DNA from: JALORV01 sp963702595
GTDB lineage: Bacteria; Pseudomonadota; Gammaproteobacteria; Burkholderiales; Burkholderiaceae_F
DNA: 64,000 nucleotides
Direction of reading: 5' to 3'
NCBI GenBank assembly: GCA_963702595.1
Contig: CAVPDC010000018.1
Span: forward strand, 1 to 64,000
Shown one piece after another: positions 61,357-64,000 of this stretch. Positions within the stretch are counted from its first letter, which is position 1. The number at the start of each line of letters is the position of its first letter. Under the pieces are notes generated by a model. It was not told where the DNA came from and ran no database searches. It saw only the letters and a list, made by a program, of their open reading frames with translations. Position numbers and translations under genes: made by a program.

Positions 61357-61961
61357 CGTGACATCAGGTCCGTCAATTGGTCACGGATGACCGCGGGCGA
61401 CGCCGCACTGTCGACGACGAAGAACCGGTCCGGGAAAGCCGCCGCCCGCTCGAGGTACTGCTTCCGCACCGCCCCGAAGAACCCGAGCTGCTCCGACTCG
61501 AAGCGGTCCGCGGCCCGAGCCTGCGCCAGGCGCTGCGCCGCGACTTCGGGTGGCACGTCGAAGAGGAGCGTCAGGTCAGGCTGCAGATCAGGATGTACCC
61601 ACCGCTCCAGCGTGGCGATCTTTTCAACCGGCACGCCACGCCCGCCCGCCTGGTAGGCGTAGGTTGCGTCGGTGAAGCGATCGCACAGCACCCAGCGCCC
61701 CGCAGCCAGTGCGGGACGCAGCACGCGCTCGAGATGATCCGAGCGGGCCGCGAACAGCAGCAACGTCTCGGTCGCCGCGTCCATCGGTTCGCTGAGCACC
61801 AGAGTGCGCAGGGCTTCCGCGAGGGGCGTGCCGCCCGGCTCGCGCGTTATTACGAGCTCGATGCCTCGCGCGCGCAGTGCGTCCGCGACGACCTGGATCT
61901 GAGTGCTCTTCCCGGCCCCGTCGATGCCTTCGAAGGTGATGAAGCGGCCGCGCCCGCTCAT
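61344..61961 (-). CDS. tmk: Thymidylate kinase
   Basis: 205 residues. P-loop FEGIDGAGKSTQIQVV, TREPGGTPLAEALR and DRFTDATYAYQAGGRG; the LID region carries AQARAADRFESE. It phosphorylates dTMP to dTDP. Its ATG overlaps the mltG stop by 4 bp. Confidence 0.97.
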   Translation of the reverse strand: MSGRGRFITFEGIDGAGKSTQIQVVADALRARGIELVITREPGGTPLAEALRTLVLSEPMDAATETLLLFAARSDHLERVLRPALAAGRWVLCDRFTDATYAYQAGGRGVPVEKIATLERWVHPDLQPDLTLLFDVPPEVAAQRLAQARAADRFESEQLGFFGAVRKQYLERAAAFPDRFFVVDSAASPAVIRDQLTDLMSRWNG

Positions 61962-62977
61962 TTGCCGATGCCCCGCTGGTACTTGTCGACGGCGCGGTTG
62001 TGTTCGTCGAGCGAACTGGAAAAGTGCGACGAGCCATCGCCCCGCGCGACGAAGTACAGCGCATCGGTGGCGGCGGGGCGCAGCGCCGCCTCGATCGAGG
62101 CCCGGCCCGGCAGCGCGATGGGCGTCGGCGGCAGCCCGGCCCGCGTGTAGGAATTGTACGGACCGTCGGTCAGGAGATCGCGCTTGCGTAGGTTGCCATC
62201 GAACCGATCGCCGAGCCCGTAGATGACCGTCGGGTCTGTCTGCAGCAGCATGCCGCGCCGCAGTCGGTTGACAAACACGCCCGCGACCAGCGGGCGCTCG
62301 GAAGCCTGCCCGGTCTCTTTCTCGATGATCGAGGCCATGATCAGCGCTTCATACGGCGACTTGTACGGCAGCTTCGGATCGCGTGCGTCCCACGCCTGTT
62401 GCAGTACGGCCATCTGGGACCGATACGCCTGGCGCCAGATGTCGAGGTCACTGCTGCCGGGGTCGTATAGATACGTCTCGGGAGAGAACACTCCTTCCGG
62501 GTGCGACTCGACGGCACCGATCGCCTGCAGCAACTGGGCGGGTGAGAGCTTCGCACTGTCCGGCCGCAGGTCTGCAGTCGCGGCGAGTTGCGCGCGCAGT
62601 TCACGGAACGTCGTGCCTTCGACAATAGTCAGCCGCTCGTGGATGACGTCGCCGGCCCGCAGCTTTGCCAGCAGTCCGGCCAGCGTCGTTCCGCGCTCGA
62701 CTGCGTAGCGCCCAGACCGCAGGCTCTGGGCCGACTCCGTGACTCGCGCAAGCGCGGCGAACGCGAACTCGTTGACCTCGACGCCCGCCGCCTGAGCCGA
62801 CTGCGCAATACCGCGGACCGAAGCGCCAGGCTTGACGCGGAACTCGATCCGATCAGCGCTCATCGGCAGCGGGCGCGTGTAGACATACCAGCGGCCGAGC
62901 GCATACGCCCCAGCCGCACATGCGAGCACCAATACTGCGACCACGGCCCACGCCCGTGCACGCGAAGTCTTCGCCAT
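61958..62977 (-). CDS. mltG: Endolytic murein transglycosylase MltG
   Basis: 339 residues. One membrane helix (AWAVVAVLVLACAAGAYALG), a LysM-like domain (KPGASVRGIAQSAQAAGVEV), then the YceG domain with catalytic Glu in IMASIIEKETGQASERPLVA and SYTRAGLPPTPIALPGRASI. It cuts nascent glycan strands at the inner membrane and sets their length. Divergent from ygfZ. Confidence 0.95.
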   Translation of the reverse strand: MAKTSRARAWAVVAVLVLACAAGAYALGRWYVYTRPLPMSADRIEFRVKPGASVRGIAQSAQAAGVEVNEFAFAALARVTESAQSLRSGRYAVERGTTLAGLLAKLRAGDVIHERLTIVEGTTFRELRAQLAATADLRPDSAKLSPAQLLQAIGAVESHPEGVFSPETYLYDPGSSDLDIWRQAYRSQMAVLQQAWDARDPKLPYKSPYEALIMASIIEKETGQASERPLVAGVFVNRLRRGMLLQTDPTVIYGLGDRFDGNLRKRDLLTDGPYNSYTRAGLPPTPIALPGRASIEAALRPAATDALYFVARGDGSSHFSSSLDEHNRAVDKYQRGIGK

Positions 62978-63040
62978 TTCCCGGAGACATTGCGACCAAC
63001 GGCACCTATGATAGCTGCCACGAACTCACCCTCATGCCAC

Positions 63041-64000
63041 ATGCCTGACGAAGTCCTTTCACCCGTATCCCTTGGCGCCTTCGCGGCCTCGTCCGCGGAC
63101 CTGGCCGCGGTGCTCAACGCGCCTGCGGTCGCGCGCCTGTCCGAACTCGGAACGATTCGCGTAGACGGCGCTGACGCAACTGCATTCCTGCAGTCGCAGC
63201 TGACGAACGATGTTGCGCACCTCGGCAACGATGCGCTGCAGCTCAACGGCTACTGCACGCCCAAGGGCCGCCTGCTTGCGACGTTTCATCAATGGCGTGA
63301 CGGTGATGCCATCGTGCTGCAACTGCCGCGGGAACTGGTCGCTCCGGTTGCGAAGCGACTGTCGATGTTCATTCTCCGAGCCAAGGTCAGGCTGGCCGAT
63401 GCGAGCGACCAGTGGACCACGCATGCCCTACTCGGACCGCAAGCGTCTGCGGCACTGCGTGCGGCGGGAATCGAACCTCCCGCGCAAACATGGGCCTCCG
63501 TGGAGCACGCTGGCCTGCGCGTGAGTCGCCTGCCCGCCGCACCTGCCGTCGCGGAGCGCTTCCTGCTTACCCAGGCCGGAACATCGCTCCCTGCAGCTCT
63601 TGTGGCATTGCCAGTGGTGGCAAGCGATGCCTGGTGGTGGAGCGAGGTCGCCGCCGCGGTTCCGACCGTGTTCCCGGCCACGCAGGAAAAGTTTGTGCCG
63701 CAGATGATCAACTTCGAAGTCCTGGGCGGCGTGAACTTCAAGAAGGGCTGCTATCCCGGGCAGGAGATCGTGGCGCGCAGCCAGTATCTTGGCAAGCTGA
63801 AACGCCGGATGCAGGTCGCCCACGCCGAAACTCAGGATCCTCCGGCCGCAGGATCCGACGTGTTCCAGTCCGGGCAAGAGCAACCGATCGGCACCGTCGT
63901 CATGGCGGCACGCGCGCCCGGTGGGGGCGTTGATCTGCTGTTCGAAGCGCCGGTCGATCGCGTTGGTGCCGGGACGCTGCAAGTCGGGGCGGTCGGCGGC
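63041..64000 (+). CDS. ygfZ: YgfZ-like folate-binding protein, cut by window edge
   Basis: At least 320 residues; the frame is still open at base 64000. FLQSQLTNDVAHL near the N-terminus and the signature NFKKGCYPGQEIVARSQYLG with the conserved Cys are definitive. YgfZ uses tetrahydrofolate to help MiaB-type iron-sulfur enzymes. A second in-frame ATG at 63008 adds 11 residues; neither start has a strong ribosome-binding site. Divergent from mltG, the common arrangement. Confidence 0.93.
   Translation, partial: MPDEVLSPVSLGAFAASSADLAAVLNAPAVARLSELGTIRVDGADATAFLQSQLTNDVAHLGNDALQLNGYCTPKGRLLATFHQWRDGDAIVLQLPRELVAPVAKRLSMFILRAKVRLADASDQWTTHALLGPQASAALRAAGIEPPAQTWASVEHAGLRVSRLPAAPAVAERFLLTQAGTSLPAALVALPVVASDAWWWSEVAAAVPTVFPATQEKFVPQMINFEVLGGVNFKKGCYPGQEIVARSQYLGKLKRRMQVAHAETQDPPAAGSDVFQSGQEQPIGTVVMAARAPGGGVDLLFEAPVDRVGAGTLQVGAVGG

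Overview
The window reads as one chromosomal segment of a high-GC betaproteobacterium, probably Burkholderiales or a close relative. This is inferred from gene order and protein wording (acpP, rpmF, the run nagZ-acpS-pdxJ-recO-era-rnc-lepB-lepA, ygfX between fabF and rpoE); no rRNA is present to settle it. The two halves differ sharply. From about 29.0 kb to the end it is dense conserved core genome. From 1 to 29.0 kb it is accessory sequence with gene remnants, long non-coding stretches and a family of short diverged repeats.

Accessory left part (1-15 kb). After a palindrome-rich regulatory-looking stretch (337-408), a possible small secreted product and an odd G-rich tract come three blocks of broken genes: a frameshifted unknown gene (1118-1682), a 5'-truncated metallo-beta-lactamase (MBL) gene head to head with a 5'-truncated helical-repeat gene (3335-4585), and a frameshifted short-chain dehydrogenase (4823-5751). 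Then follow five intact genes in one orientation (14106 down to 6462): a HExxH metallopeptidase, an MBL hydrolase overlapping it by 4 bp, an M6-like metallopeptidase with two P-domain-like modules, a DUF6345-like protein with a His-Gly/Cys pair, and a PepSY-like partner. None has an evident signal peptide. This intracellular peptidase/hydrolase cluster is the best candidate for an undescribed system.

Accessory right part (15-29 kb). A block of ion-homeostasis and stress genes: a broken universal stress protein, a P-type (Ca-type) ATPase, a second usp remnant, a truncated NhaR-like regulator, a CaCA antiporter, a small membrane protein divergent from an intact NhaR-like regulator, a TerB-like protein, a metallophosphoesterase overlapping a lipid-kinase-like gene, a DUF3616 protein, an HPF/RaiA-like protein and a Bax-inhibitor-1 membrane protein. 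Direct copies of a repeat of about 110 bp (15079-15188 and 28931-29039) bracket this block, and the second copy contains the last codons of nagZ. A second repeat of about 145 bp (2526-2671 and 15184-15327) brackets the peptidase block.

Core (29-64 kb). Minus strand: yceD-rpmF-plsX-fabH-fabD-fabG-acpP-fabF (fatty-acid synthesis) runs into ygfX and the envelope-stress set rpoE-rseA-rseB-degP, ending at a clear terminator (36851-36883); then lepA-lepB-DUF4845-rnc-era-recO-pdxJ-acpS-nagZ. Plus strand from 47.6 kb: maf and an rsmI-like methyltransferase, opposed by Rieske-HAD-rluC; rne with a highly palindromic leader; moaA. Then coniferyl aldehyde dehydrogenase, a nucleoside transporter, an acetyltransferase, the mltG-tmk-holB-pilZ-tatD run, and a partial ygfZ at the window edge.

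Several single-base frame breaks, including in rseB and the degP signal peptide, are repaired by removing one base, so sequence error must be excluded before calling those genes dead. No tRNA, rRNA, CRISPR array or intact insertion sequence was seen.
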